Source: Macrococcoides bohemicum (GTDB lineage Bacteria; Bacillota; Bacilli; Staphylococcales; Staphylococcaceae). Taken from it: a stretch of 64,000 nt of DNA. The notes under the pieces were generated by a model that was not told where the DNA came from, ran no database searches, and saw only the letters and a list, made by a program, of their open reading frames with translations. The translations under genes and the position numbers were made by a program. The stretch lies in assembly GCF_042658685.1 (NCBI RefSeq), contig NZ_JBHSQY010000029.1; one strand, written 5' to 3'. This document shows positions 44,266 through 53,515 of the stretch, one piece after another; positions within the stretch are counted from its first letter, which is position 1, and every line of letters starts with the position of its first letter.

Positions 44266-45378
44266 CTATAGATTTACAATGTCTTCATTCCATTCGATAT
44301 CATACGTTGTAATCGTGTTGACTGTTGTCTTTTGAGATTTCGCTTCAAACCACCACTGAGCACCGCTTATAATTTGTTCAAAGAAGATTGACTTTTCACT
44401 TGGATGCCAGAAAATATCTTTCCCATACTTTAATCGCTCTAAATTATGTTTCTTTGGACGCATAATAAAATTATATAGCGAAACGAAGATCAGTTGACGC
44501 GCTTCATATTTCGGTTCGCATTGCTTTAATTCCCAAACGTCCGGCTGCATAAATAACGCACCATTTGTCGCACGTGGATTACATTCAATAAAGTAATAGT
44601 CACCTGTCGTATCACATTTAATCACATCAAAGGCAATTTGATACGACCAGTTTAAGTTCTTAATTACAGCTTCAATAATTGACTGAAGTTCTTCATTCTT
44701 CTCTGATGTGAAGTGTGTAGAACAGTTATAACTGTCATGTGTGTTCGATAAATATAATGATGTAGACAATGTTTTCCCGTCTTTTGCAAAGCTGTATGAA
44801 CACCATTCTGTCCCCTTAATTAATGTCTGAATCATAAAAGGGAATTCGATCATATTATCATTCTCTAATGACATACGTGTTAATTTACGTACAGATTGAC
44901 CGAAACGTCCGTACGGTTGTTTGACGATATATTCGTCTCCGGGAAAGTCGTTTATAAATGCTGTTAAGTCATCGTAATTCATGACATATTTCGTGTCAGG
45001 CACTTTAAAACCCATCGCATCGATTAACTTTGTGAAGTTATACTTGTTGTGGACTGACAGCATCTTAGAAATATCTTCAACCCATACAGGTGCGATTATT
45101 TTATCTTTCATATAAGAAAGATAGAAAGATTCTTCATTTAAAGGAATAATCAGATCAATATGATATTGCGTTACAATATTATTAATATCGTTAATATATT
45201 CTTCAGTAGAAAATCGTGGTGACGTCGTTAAAATGAACGCTTCGATAAACTTAGAATTTTTAATGCTGACCTTTTTGGTAGAATCCGTCAAGAAAACCGT
45301 TCTGCCTAATGCGACCTGCTGCTGCACAACTTCATAAGAAATTGGAGCACGCGCACCAGTAATTAATATACGTTGCAC
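44266..45378 (-). CDS. ATP-grasp domain protein of unknown pathway
   Basis: A 370-residue ATP-grasp ligase-like protein. N-terminal pre-ATP-grasp Rossmann region (ILITGARAPISYEVV), central Lys and loop (YIVKQPYGRFGQSV, about 150-163), and metal residues in YQIAFDVIKCDTTGDYYFIE and ECNPRATNG. GTG at 45378 has AAGGGTGG eight bases upstream, which decides against the codon at 45390. Resembles carbamoyl-phosphate-synthase-like ATP-grasp proteins of staphylococci, substrate unknown. Upstream of the GNAT-like gene in a two-gene operon. Confidence 0.75.
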   Translation of the reverse strand: MQRILITGARAPISYEVVQQQVALGRTVFLTDSTKKVSIKNSKFIEAFILTTSPRFSTEEYINDINNIVTQYHIDLIIPLNEESFYLSYMKDKIIAPVWVEDISKMLSVHNKYNFTKLIDAMGFKVPDTKYVMNYDDLTAFINDFPGDEYIVKQPYGRFGQSVRKLTRMSLENDNMIEFPFMIQTLIKGTEWCSYSFAKDGKTLSTSLYLSNTHDSYNCSTHFTSEKNEELQSIIEAVIKNLNWSYQIAFDVIKCDTTGDYYFIECNPRATNGALFMQPDVWELKQCEPKYEARQLIFVSLYNFIMRPKKHNLERLKYGKDIFWHPSEKSIFFEQIISGAQWWFEAKSQKTTVNTITTYDIEWNEDIVNL

Positions 45379-45508
45379 GAATCGTTCCACCCTTCTATTG
45401 ATTCATTCATATCGTTATACAAACTAAGCATATCAAAGGGATGTTAAACTCATGTAAATTTACATTAAAGAAGTATGTAGGATTGTAAAGAGGAATAATT
45501 CAAATTAA

Positions 45509-45536
45509 AGAGACTGGAACAATTGTCCCAGCCTCT
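45509..45536 (-). terminator. Terminator of the pta-lipL-DUF1450 operon
   Basis: AGAGGCTGGGACAATTG pairs with CAATTGTTCCAGTCTCT apart from two G-T positions, followed by TTAATTTG on the minus strand. The core resembles the terminators at 57389 and 11572. Confidence 0.8.
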
Positions 45537-45540
45537 ACAT

Positions 45541-45867
45541 CTATCTCTTCAATTTCTCTTTCAGCTTCGCGTTCTGTTCGTCTAAACGACGTTTACGTTC
45601 AGCGTTACGTTTGGCAAGTCTCGCTTCCTCTTCAGGATCGCGTTTCTGTGCTAAACGTTTCTCAACTTTTTCAAGTAGTTCTTCTTCAGTTGCAGCTGCT
45701 AGAGGGCGATTATTGACAAATGCGAAAGTTTTTCGTCTACCTGGTCCACAGTAAGACTGGCATGCGATTTCAACTTCAGCATCTGGATCTAACTTCTCTA
45801 ACTTCGGTAGCAATGTTCTAAGACATACGCCTTGGCAATCATCGCACACTTGAAACTTATTACGCAT
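45541..45867 (-). CDS. DUF1450 family Cys-containing protein
   Basis: A 108-residue protein. N-terminal Cys residues CDDCQGVC and CQSYCGPG look like a thioredoxin-fold or metal-binding (2Fe-2S-like ferredoxin) site of the DUF1450/YuzB type; the C-terminus is a long charged coiled coil (about 60-108) without that family's usual ending. ATG at 45867 lies inside the end of lipL and has AAGGTGG upstream. Could bind iron-sulfur or thiol partners of lipoate metabolism (inference). Confidence 0.65.
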   Translation of the reverse strand: MRNKFQVCDDCQGVCLRTLLPKLEKLDPDAEVEIACQSYCGPGRRKTFAFVNNRPLAAATEEELLEKVEKRLAQKRDPEEEARLAKRNAERKRRLDEQNAKLKEKLKR

Positions 45868-46699
45868 TTGCTTCACCACCTTGATTAATTTTTATTTTTG
45901 CGTTGCGTTCAGTCATGCGTTCGAAGTAATTATTATACAACGTCCACATAGCATCTGTCATCTCATTATTTGATAAAGTTGCACTTAAGTCTTTCATAGC
46001 ATACAGTAATTTGAATATGACTTCGTCTACTGTAAGCTCCACACCGAGCAATTCTGATAGACTCGCCATACACTCAGGATCTATTTCAGGATACCTAAAT
46101 TTCGTAGCTTCACCGCGACGTGCCACATCATAAAATTGACGCATCAGTTCAGCACGTGCGCTCCCGCTGCCTTCGACACTAAGATAAATCTGGACCGCGA
46201 TACCGTCTTTTACACGACGTTGTGAAATACCTGCAAATTTCTTATTATCAATACTTAAATCGTAACTTCCCGGGCAATATGAATGAACGATTTCTTTCGC
46301 TTCAATATGTTTATGATAATCTTTAAACATCTCCTGAATCAGTTCATACATATATTCATATCCCGCATCAATTGAAAATGTAATATCTCCGGGAAATATA
46401 ATCGAAATATTGAGTACACCTGCATCGAGTACCACACCTAAACCGCCTGAATTACGAACAATAGCACCATACCCATGATTGTTTAGGAACGCTATTCCCT
46501 CTTCAATATAAGGCAGACGTACATCGTGCATACCGAGAATAATGACATGATCATGAATCCAAGTGCGTACCACACTATCATGATTTTGTTGTCCAATTAA
46601 ATGACAGTACATATCATCAAAAGCAAAGGACTGCATTGGCTGCAGTCCTCGCGTATGATCTACGTATTGCCAATTCTCTTCAAAAATTGACTTCGTCAT
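45860..46699 (-). CDS. lipL: Octanoyl-[GcvH]:protein N-octanoyltransferase
   Basis: A 279-residue lipoate/octanoate transferase of the LipL (YwfL) type, which moves octanoyl groups from GcvH to E2 subunits. The conserved active-site Cys is in VHSYCPGSYDLSIDNKKFAG (about 147). The NSGGLGVVLDAGVLNISI loop is also typical. It lies 3 bp after pta, and hemQ is divergent upstream, the gene order of Bacillus ywfI-pta-ywfL. Confidence 0.9.
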   Translation of the reverse strand: MTKSIFEENWQYVDHTRGLQPMQSFAFDDMYCHLIGQQNHDSVVRTWIHDHVIILGMHDVRLPYIEEGIAFLNNHGYGAIVRNSGGLGVVLDAGVLNISIIFPGDITFSIDAGYEYMYELIQEMFKDYHKHIEAKEIVHSYCPGSYDLSIDNKKFAGISQRRVKDGIAVQIYLSVEGSGSARAELMRQFYDVARRGEATKFRYPEIDPECMASLSELLGVELTVDEVIFKLLYAMKDLSATLSNNEMTDAMWTLYNNYFERMTERNAKIKINQGGEANA

Positions 46700-46702
46700 C
46701 TA

Positions 46703-47692
46703 TTATAAAGATTGTGCTGCAGTGATGATTGATAATGAAACAACATCTTCTGTTGAACATCCACGTGATAAATCATTCACTGGTGCATTTAATCCTTGTA
46801 AGATTGGACCTACAGCATCAAATCCACCCAAGCGTTGCGCAATTTTGTAACCGATATTACCAGCTTCTAAGCTAGGGAATACGAATACATTTGCGTCACC
46901 TTGAATTGGTGATTCTGGTGCTTTTTTCGCTGCTACTGATGGTACGAATGCAGCATCAAATTGGAATTCTCCGTCAATAACTACGCCTTCTAAATCAGCT
47001 TCTGAAGCTAATTTTTCTTGTGCTAAGCGTGTTGCTTCTACAACTTTTTCAGTTTCAGGTGTTTTTGCTGAACCTTTAGTAGAGAAAGATAACATCGCAA
47101 CTTTAGGTTCCATACCGAAAGCTTTTGCAGTCTTAGCAGACTCGATACCGATTTCAGCTAAAGCAGTTGCATCAAGTTCTGGATTGATTGCGCAATCACC
47201 CATTAAGTACTGCTCGTCTTCGCGAATCATAAAGAATACGCCTGATGTACGAGAAACACCTGGTTTAGTCTTGATGATTTGTAAAGCTGGACGTACAGTA
47301 TCTGCTGTAGAATGTGCTGCTCCTGATACAAGACCTGCTGCACGACCTGTATAAACTAACATCGTACCGAAATAGTTCGGATCATTTAGCATTTGTGTCG
47401 CTTGCTCTTCTGTCGCTTTACCTTTACGACGCTCAACAAACTTCGCGATTAATTCTTCACGTAATTCGTTGTTTGTTGGATCCATTAATTCAATTCCGTC
47501 AATTGATAAACCTAAATTTTCAGCAAGCGCTTGTACTTCTTCCACGTTCCCTAAAACGATTGGTGATACTTTATCACCTTTGTGTAATTCAACAGCTGCT
47601 TGTAATACACGCTCGTCTGTTCCTTCCGGTAAAACGATCTTCACATTTTTACCGGAAAGTTTTTCATTTAATACATCTAATAATTTAGCCAT
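46703..47692 (-). CDS. pta: Phosphate acetyltransferase
   Basis: A 329-residue enzyme interconverting acetyl-CoA and acetyl phosphate, feeding the Pta-AckA pathway. Family signatures: KIVLPEGTDERVLQA (about 19), GTMLVYTGRAAGLVSGAAHS (about 110-130), and VFVFPSLEAGNIGYKIAQRL near the C-terminus. It begins 152 bp from the divergent hemQ start, and ends 3 bp before lipL, linking acetyl and lipoyl metabolism. Confidence 0.96.
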   Translation of the reverse strand: MAKLLDVLNEKLSGKNVKIVLPEGTDERVLQAAVELHKGDKVSPIVLGNVEEVQALAENLGLSIDGIELMDPTNNELREELIAKFVERRKGKATEEQATQMLNDPNYFGTMLVYTGRAAGLVSGAAHSTADTVRPALQIIKTKPGVSRTSGVFFMIREDEQYLMGDCAINPELDATALAEIGIESAKTAKAFGMEPKVAMLSFSTKGSAKTPETEKVVEATRLAQEKLASEADLEGVVIDGEFQFDAAFVPSVAAKKAPESPIQGDANVFVFPSLEAGNIGYKIAQRLGGFDAVGPILQGLNAPVNDLSRGCSTEDVVSLSIITAAQSL

Positions 47693-47844
47693 AATAGCCT
47701 CCTGAAATTTTGATTCATCCCCATTAACTATTATAGACTCTTTTTATATAAATTACACGTCATCAATATGTAAAATCTTCGAACATACATATGTTTCGAG
47801 ATATGTTAGAATAATAATGATTACAATTAGAGGAGAGATGGACA

Positions 47845-48594
47845 ATGAACGAAGCAGCAAAAACATTAGACGGTTGGTATAGCTTGCACTTATTTTATGC
47901 CATTGATTTCACAAGCTTAAAATTAGTTGAAGCAGAAGACCGTACAAAAATGATTGAAGAATTCCGTGAATTTATCAATAAATTAGAAGAAAATCATGTA
48001 GCTAAAGAAGGTTCTTACGCGCTTTATAACATTACAGGTCAAAAAGCCGATTTAATGCTTTGGATGTTACGTCCGGAAATGAAAGATTTAACAGCGGTTG
48101 AAACTGAATTTAATAAATTAGCAATTCGTGATTACTTAATCCCAACATATTCTTACGTATCAGTAATTGAGTTAAGTAACTATCTTGCACAAGGCTCTGA
48201 CGAAGATCCATACGAGAACCCACATATTAAAGCAAGATTATATCCAGAATTACCACGCTCTGAGTATGTATGTTTCTATCCAATGGATAAACGACGCCAA
48301 GGTGAAGATAACTGGTACATGTTAGATATGGATCACCGCAAAGGATTAATGCGTTCACACGGTATGATCGGACGTGGGTATGCAGGTATCGTTAAACAGT
48401 TCATTACAGGATCAGTTGGATTTGACGATTACGAGTGGGGCGTTACTTTATTCTCAGACGACGTATTACAATTTAAGAAGTTAGTATACGAAATGCGTTT
48501 CGATGAAGTATCAGCGCGTTACGGTGAATTCGGTTCATTCTATGTTGGTAACATCTTAAAAACAGAAGATTTACAGGGATTATTTACAGTTTAA
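47845..48594 (+). CDS. hemQ: Coproheme decarboxylase
   Basis: A 249-residue chlorite-dismutase-fold protein that converts coproheme to heme b in the Gram-positive pathway. Features include LDGWYSLHLFYAIDF at the start, KARLYPELPRSEYVCFYPMDKRR (Tyr and Lys of the active site), MRSHGMIGRGYAG with the axial His, and FDDYEWGVTLFSDD. GAGGAG supports ATG at 47845. Divergent from pta. Confidence 0.96.
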   Translation: MNEAAKTLDGWYSLHLFYAIDFTSLKLVEAEDRTKMIEEFREFINKLEENHVAKEGSYALYNITGQKADLMLWMLRPEMKDLTAVETEFNKLAIRDYLIPTYSYVSVIELSNYLAQGSDEDPYENPHIKARLYPELPRSEYVCFYPMDKRRQGEDNWYMLDMDHRKGLMRSHGMIGRGYAGIVKQFITGSVGFDDYEWGVTLFSDDVLQFKKLVYEMRFDEVSARYGEFGSFYVGNILKTEDLQGLFTV

Positions 48595-48605
48595 TATATC
48601 GTTAT

Positions 48606-48635
48606 GAGACAACCTTTTGGGGTTGTCTTTTTTTG
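48606..48635 (+). terminator. Intrinsic terminator of hemQ
   Basis: GACAACC-TTTTGG-GGTTGTC with seven T residues downstream. Confidence 0.92.
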
Positions 48636-48752
48636 CGAGTAGACTGAAGTTGAACTTCATAATCTATGTAGTGCATGTTCAGAAGTGACCTCAAATCGTT
48701 TTTGACGACACTTCCCTTTCTTCACTACAATACTTCAATCAAACCAACCATT

Positions 48753-49283
48753 TTATTTTTCCTGGACAACATGTATTGCGCCATCATTATGTAGTGTGAC
48801 TGTAGATGCTCTTTCCTCTTTTTCATCAACTTCTCTAAATCTTCTATAATCATTGATATAACAGTTGTAGACATGACCATCGATTTTATCTGTCCACATT
48901 TTTTTATCACCTTTTTGATAAGTCACATTGACTTTACCTATCTTAACCTGATATTCATCTTTATTCTTTAGGATATAATACGTTGTGACATAGTCTTTTG
49001 TCTTGCCATCATAATACGCATATATACCGATACCCGATTCATTTGCATTAGAACTTAAAGATATACCACTTTCCTTGACGCCATCAAATAGTTGTTTCCC
49101 CACAGCTTCTTGTGCTTCTTTTTCTGTTGGAAATGTACTGCTCTCCAATTGGACAATCTGATTTTTCGTTACTTTCGGCAACTTTTGTGGGTTCATTAAA
49201 TTTTGAATTGAAATACCTATCGCAAATATTCCAATAAGTATCAGAGCCATCATTAAAAATTTCTTCGTAAATATGTCTTTCAT
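48753..49283 (-). CDS. Hypothetical single-pass membrane-anchored protein
   Basis: A 176-residue protein with one hydrophobic N-terminal segment (LMMALILIGIFAIGISIQNLM) and a soluble, presumably extracellular, domain rich in Lys, Asp and Tyr. No lipobox. No family recognised; the C-terminal part includes TVTLHNDGAIHVVQE. GAAGGG supports ATG at 49283. Between the hemQ terminator and the sst operon terminator, transcribed alone. Confidence 0.55.
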   Translation of the reverse strand: MKDIFTKKFLMMALILIGIFAIGISIQNLMNPQKLPKVTKNQIVQLESSTFPTEKEAQEAVGKQLFDGVKESGISLSSNANESGIGIYAYYDGKTKDYVTTYYILKNKDEYQVKIGKVNVTYQKGDKKMWTDKIDGHVYNCYINDYRRFREVDEKEERASTVTLHNDGAIHVVQEK

Positions 49284-49317
49284 ATCATCAACCCTTCTCT
49301 CTTTTAAAAATCAAAAA

Positions 49318-49346
49318 CGCCTGCAATGCTTATGCATTTGCAGGCG
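49318..49346 (-). terminator. Terminator of the sst operon
   Basis: CGCCTGCAAATGCA pairs with TGCATTGCAGGCG apart from one bulge, followed on the minus strand by TTTTTGATTTTT. It lies 138 bp past the sstD stop. Confidence 0.85.
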
Positions 49347-49483
49347 AATGATTCTAATCATAAGTAAATATGTTCTCACCATACAAATTCCTTACTATTA
49401 GCATAATCGTCTTTCTATATTTTTACAATTATCATAAGTAAGGTTATTTGCTGGTAATCTATTTTGATTATTGTGTTTTAATT

Positions 49484-50521
49484 TTATTTGTATGCTTTTT
49501 CTACTTCTTCAATTTGTTTTATAACAGTGACTGCCCCGCCACCTGAGAAATACCATAAGTACGGATCGATTTCTACGACTTTATCATTTTTCACTGCACT
49601 TACGTCTTTAATAACATCGTTAGATAATGCTTGTTTCGCAGATGATTTACCACCAACTGCTACTCCACGATCCATCGCATAGATGATATCCGGATTTGTT
49701 TTGTTAATATATTCAAAGTTAATAACTTGTCCGTGTCCTTTTGCCTGAATATTTTTGTCCGCTTCTTTCACGCCTAATACATCATGAATAAATCCGAAAC
49801 GTCCACCTTTTCCAAATACAGATAATTCACCTTCATTGGCTAATACAAATAATCCTTTGTCTTTAGACTTTTCAGTCATTGCTTTTACTTCTTCAATCTT
49901 TTTGTCTAAATCATCAATTAATGTTGTTGCTTCTTTTTCTTTACCAAAAATTTTACCGATATTTTCAGTATTTTCTTTTACGCTTTCGATATACTTCGTA
50001 TCATCAGTACCAACATATAAAATAGTAGCGTCTGGTGCTGCTTTTTTCATTTCTTCCATTACTTTTTGTGTTGCCTGGCGTCCAGAAATTAAGATTAATT
50101 CTGGTTGTTGTTCAGCTAATTTCTCAAAATTAGGTTCTCTTAAGCTTCCTAAGTTTGTATATTTATCATCTTTAAAGTTTTCAAGGAATGATGGAACACT
50201 GCGATTGCCTTCACCTTTAGGTAATCCTTTAACTTCACCATCGACACCTAATTCCTGCATCGTTGCCAATGTTCCGTAGTCAAATACTGCAATATTTTTT
50301 GGGTTTTTCGACACTTCTACTGTTTCAGTTACGTCTTTTGCGTCACTGCCGTCTTCTTTTTCACCCATTAGCTTGTATTTATTTTCAATTTTAATCGTTT
50401 CAGCCTTATCTGAGTCTCCTGCTGTCTTATCTTCTGATTTTGTACTTTCTTTGTCATTACCACATGCTGCTAACACAATAATTAAAGCTAAAGTTAATAC
50501 TAAACTAAAAATACGTTTCAT
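49484..50521 (-). CDS. sstD: Siderophore-binding lipoprotein (SstD/YclQ-like)
   Basis: A 345-residue lipoprotein, lipobox LAAC (Cys20), class III binding protein of the catechol/petrobactin type: NIAVFDYGTLATMQELG (about 83), LREPNFEKLAEQQPELILIS, and GKGGRFGFIHDVLG. Binds Fe(III)-siderophores for the Sst permeases. Last gene of the operon, 95 bp after the ATPase gene, with its own AAAGGAG. Orthologue call rests on order and sequence type. Confidence 0.88.
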   Translation of the reverse strand: MKRIFSLVLTLALIIVLAACGNDKESTKSEDKTAGDSDKAETIKIENKYKLMGEKEDGSDAKDVTETVEVSKNPKNIAVFDYGTLATMQELGVDGEVKGLPKGEGNRSVPSFLENFKDDKYTNLGSLREPNFEKLAEQQPELILISGRQATQKVMEEMKKAAPDATILYVGTDDTKYIESVKENTENIGKIFGKEKEATTLIDDLDKKIEEVKAMTEKSKDKGLFVLANEGELSVFGKGGRFGFIHDVLGVKEADKNIQAKGHGQVINFEYINKTNPDIIYAMDRGVAVGGKSSAKQALSNDVIKDVSAVKNDKVVEIDPYLWYFSGGGAVTVIKQIEEVEKAYK

Positions 50522-50616
50522 TCCTATATTCTCCTTTGATATATGTATTATTCCCCTGTAAATAAATTAGCCCTACATTAAAAACTACCCGGCAACACTC
50601 CTTTCAAGAACTTGAA

Positions 50617-51423
50617 TTATACTGCCTGCACTTCTTCTATAAATTCATCAACGGTCATGTGTTCATCATCAAAATAAACACAGATTTGCTGACCGAAGAT
50701 ACATTCAATTTGAATGTCCATATCGTATACTGCTTTTAACTTTTCAGTTGTGATAACATCTTCTTTCTTCCCGTCTAATAATACGACACCATCTTTTAAT
50801 GCAATGATATAATCTGCATAACATGATGCAAAGTTAATATCATGAATTACGATAACAATCGTCTTTTGTTTTTCACGTACTAATCTACGTAGTAACTGCA
50901 TCATCTGAACAGAATGTTTCATATCTAAATTATTCAACGGTTCATCTAAGAAGATATAATCCGTATCCTGAGCTAAAGTCATCGCGATATATGCGCGTTG
51001 TTTTTGTCCGCCTGATAATTCATCTAAGAAGCGATTTTCAAAAGGTTTGAGTTCTAAATATTCAATTGCTTCATCAACAATTGCATGATCTTCTTTTGTT
51101 AAGCGTCCTTTTGAATAAGGAAAACGTCCAAAGTTAACTAAGTCACGAACAGTGATTTTTAAGTTCGTATGATTACTTTGCTTTAAAACTGCGAGTTGCA
51201 TTGCGATATCATCACTTTTCATCTCTTCAACCGGAGCATCATTTAACAATACAGCACCTCTATCGTAATCACTTAAACGTGTAATTGCTGATAACAATGT
51301 ACTTTTACCGGCTCCATTCGGTCCGATAATCGCCGTGATTGCACCTTTTTTTATTTCCACGGAAATGTCACTTAGAATTTCTTTCTGTCCAATCGTTTTG
51401 TGCAAATGTTGTACTTTAATCAT
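50617..51423 (-). CDS. sstC: Siderophore ABC transporter ATPase (SstC/YclP-like)
   Basis: A 268-residue ATPase of the FepC class: Walker A GPNGAGKSTLL (about 36), Q-loop, signature LSGGQKQRAY, Walker B DYIFLDEPLNNLD and H-loop VIVIHDIN. ATG at 51423 fits AGGAGG of the upstream gene end; 14 upstream codons of the open frame are rejected. Overlaps sstB by eight bases. Energises ferric-siderophore import through SstAB. Confidence 0.9.
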   Translation of the reverse strand: MIKVQHLHKTIGQKEILSDISVEIKKGAITAIIGPNGAGKSTLLSAITRLSDYDRGAVLLNDAPVEEMKSDDIAMQLAVLKQSNHTNLKITVRDLVNFGRFPYSKGRLTKEDHAIVDEAIEYLELKPFENRFLDELSGGQKQRAYIAMTLAQDTDYIFLDEPLNNLDMKHSVQMMQLLRRLVREKQKTIVIVIHDINFASCYADYIIALKDGVVLLDGKKEDVITTEKLKAVYDMDIQIECIFGQQICVYFDDEHMTVDEFIEEVQAV

Positions 51424-52369
51424 GTGCACCCTCCTTAAATAATAGATAGATGAAGTAAACGCCACCTATAAAGTTAATCAATATCGTAATTTCTGTTGTG
51501 CCATCAAATACATATTGATTGATCATTTGTCCAAGTAATAATGTAATGCCCGATACTGCAAATACCGAAATAATTAAATATTGATGCTTAAATGTCTGCA
51601 TAAATTGATACGTTACGTTACAGACGATGATACCTAGAAATGTAATCGGACCAACGAGTGCAGTCGAGATACTGACTAATATTGCAACGACAAGCAACAT
51701 GTTACGTGTTAATCTTTCAACGTTGACCCCTAAATTTGTTGCGTGTGTGTTCCCTAAACTTAATACATCTAACTCGTGTGCGTGACGATAAATATAAATG
51801 AGTAGCAGCACGATAATAATACAGCTGATGAGTAATAACTTTTCATTTACCGTATTAAAGCTTGCGAAAAGTTTATCTTGTAACAACAAGAAATCATCTG
51901 GATTCATCACCATATGCATAAAGCTCGAAAGACTAGAAAAGCATGTTCCCATTACAATCCCAAACAGTAATACGAAATAAACAGATGTATTTTTCTTAAA
52001 GACGATATTGAATAATAGTAATGTAAACAAAATCATCAGAACAACGGAAATAAAGAAGTTCACATATACATTAAAGAATAAATCTCCTAGTTTTCCGAAA
52101 AAGAAAATAATAATGGTCTGTATAAATAGGTAGACTGCATCAAGACCGATGACTGATGGTGTTAGCAAATGATTTTCAGTAATCGTCTGGAAGATGAGTG
52201 ACGATACACCAATTGCTGCACCGACTAAAATAATAGCAGCAAGCTTTCGCAGTCTTGATGGCAGTACATAATCTAAAATTTGCAAGTTGAGTTGAATCAT
52301 TACAAAGCCAATCATCAGTGCAATCATCACAAAAATGAGTAACGAGACTTTTTTCGTTGTATTAGACAT
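51416..52369 (-). CDS. sstB: FecCD siderophore permease (SstB/YclO-like)
   Basis: A 317-residue permease with about nine hydrophobic segments. Family motif LVGAAIGVSSLIFQTITENH near 50 and LGNTHATNLGVNVERL, then GPITFLGIIVCNVTYQF. Forms a heterodimer channel with SstA. Overlaps sstA (8 bp) and sstC (8 bp), tight coupling in one transcript under the Fur boxes. Confidence 0.9.
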   Translation of the reverse strand: MSNTTKKVSLLIFVMIALMIGFVMIQLNLQILDYVLPSRLRKLAAIILVGAAIGVSSLIFQTITENHLLTPSVIGLDAVYLFIQTIIIFFFGKLGDLFFNVYVNFFISVVLMILFTLLLFNIVFKKNTSVYFVLLFGIVMGTCFSSLSSFMHMVMNPDDFLLLQDKLFASFNTVNEKLLLISCIIIVLLLIYIYRHAHELDVLSLGNTHATNLGVNVERLTRNMLLVVAILVSISTALVGPITFLGIIVCNVTYQFMQTFKHQYLIISVFAVSGITLLLGQMINQYVFDGTTEITILINFIGGVYFIYLLFKEGAHD

Positions 52370-53315
52370 ATTCTTTCCTCCTTTTCAGAAGGATAATCAT
52401 AAATACAACACTCCCTAAAATGCCTAGCGTTAGCCCAATCGGTATTTCGTATGGAAAGATAATAATTCGGCTGAATATATCAGCAATCATTACAATAATC
52501 GCTCCAAGAAGCGCAGTGTACGGTAACGCTTTATTCATATGATCCCCGACAAAAAGCCCAACAATATTCGGTACAATCAATCCCAGGAATGGTAATACAC
52601 CGATTGTTACGACGACAGTGGCTGAAACAACTGCCGCAATAACTACGCCGAGATTCATTATCTTATTGTATGAAATACCTAAGTTCTTACTAAACGACTC
52701 TCCCATTCCGACAATCGTAAAGTGATGTGCAAAGAAGTACATAATAATAACCATCGGAATGATGATATACAGCACTTCATAACGTCCTTTCGTAATCATC
52801 GAAAAATCACCGACAAAGAAGTTAGAAATACTTTGCACTGCATTAAATCTTAATGCCATAAATGTTGCTAAGCTGGAAACGATATTACCCAGCATCAATC
52901 CGACAAGCGGAATGAATATCGCATCTTTAAACTTAACACGATTAACAATCCACATAAACATAAATGTTCCGAGAATAGCAGTTGTAATACTAAATCCAAG
53001 TTTTACTAATAGCGGCGCTTGCGCAAAGAAAATCATTGATATCAATACACCAAACTTCGCAAAATCCATTGTACCTGCTGTCGTCGGCGAAACGAATTTA
53101 TTACGTGTAAGCTGCTGCATCAGTAACCCTGCAACACTTAATGCCACACCTGCCAATATGATAGATAGCGTCCTCGGGAAACGACTATTCATTAAAATAT
53201 TCTTCTGATTGTCTGATAGATGCATTAAATGTTGCGGCGAAATATCAATCACCCCTACAAATATCGAAACAATCGATAATAATACTAATGCGATAAGACC
53301 ATACATCATTTTCAT
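52362..53315 (-). CDS. sstA: FecCD siderophore permease (SstA/YclN-like)
   Basis: A 317-residue permease with nine to ten membrane segments: SRFPRTLSIILAGVALSVAG and LLMQQLTRNKFVSPTTAGT at about 50-85, GMGESFSKNLGIS, and GVLPFLGLIVPNIVGLF. First gene of the sst operon. ATG at 53315 is chosen because TTGGAGC lies eight bases upstream; the TTG at 53330 is too close to that site. A Fur box ends 23 bp upstream. Confidence 0.9.
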   Translation of the reverse strand: MKMMYGLIALVLLSIVSIFVGVIDISPQHLMHLSDNQKNILMNSRFPRTLSIILAGVALSVAGLLMQQLTRNKFVSPTTAGTMDFAKFGVLISMIFFAQAPLLVKLGFSITTAILGTFMFMWIVNRVKFKDAIFIPLVGLMLGNIVSSLATFMALRFNAVQSISNFFVGDFSMITKGRYEVLYIIIPMVIIMYFFAHHFTIVGMGESFSKNLGISYNKIMNLGVVIAAVVSATVVVTIGVLPFLGLIVPNIVGLFVGDHMNKALPYTALLGAIIVMIADIFSRIIIFPYEIPIGLTLGILGSVVFMIILLKRRKEYV

Positions 53316-53337
53316 TAACAAGAGCTCCAATCATAAA

Positions 53338-53352
53338 TGATAATAATTATCA
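53338..53352. promoter_or_regulatory. Fur box upstream of the sst operon
   Basis: TGATAAT-A-ATTATCA is a perfect 7-1-7 Fur box 23 bp before the sstA start. Iron-loaded Fur would repress the operon, consistent with its siderophore-uptake function. Confidence 0.9.
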
Positions 53353-53353
53353 T

Positions 53354-53401
53354 TGAGAAACATTTTCAATTATAATCATAACAGACTGAGAATTATTTTC
53401 A
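53354..53401. promoter_or_regulatory. Two weaker Fur-like boxes
   Basis: TGAGAAACATTTTCA (53354-53368, three mismatches to the 7-1-7 consensus) and TGAGAATTATTTTCA (53387-53401, two mismatches) follow the perfect box. Together they may form an extended operator. They also face the divergent amino-acid transporter gene. Confidence 0.5.
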
Positions 53402-53515
53402 ACCTGTATTTAAAAAAATACGTTGAAAACTTTGACATTATTAAAAAAGTTGTATTGGTAATGCTTTATTCCATGATATATTGAACAATAAGAAAAACAC
53501 AGAGGGGTGACTTTT

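Noticed and set aside
47780..47800. LexA-like CGAAC...GTTTCG palindrome upstream of hemQ
   Set aside because: The half-sites are separated by eight bases instead of the four of the Gram-positive LexA box, and the adjacent genes are not SOS genes.
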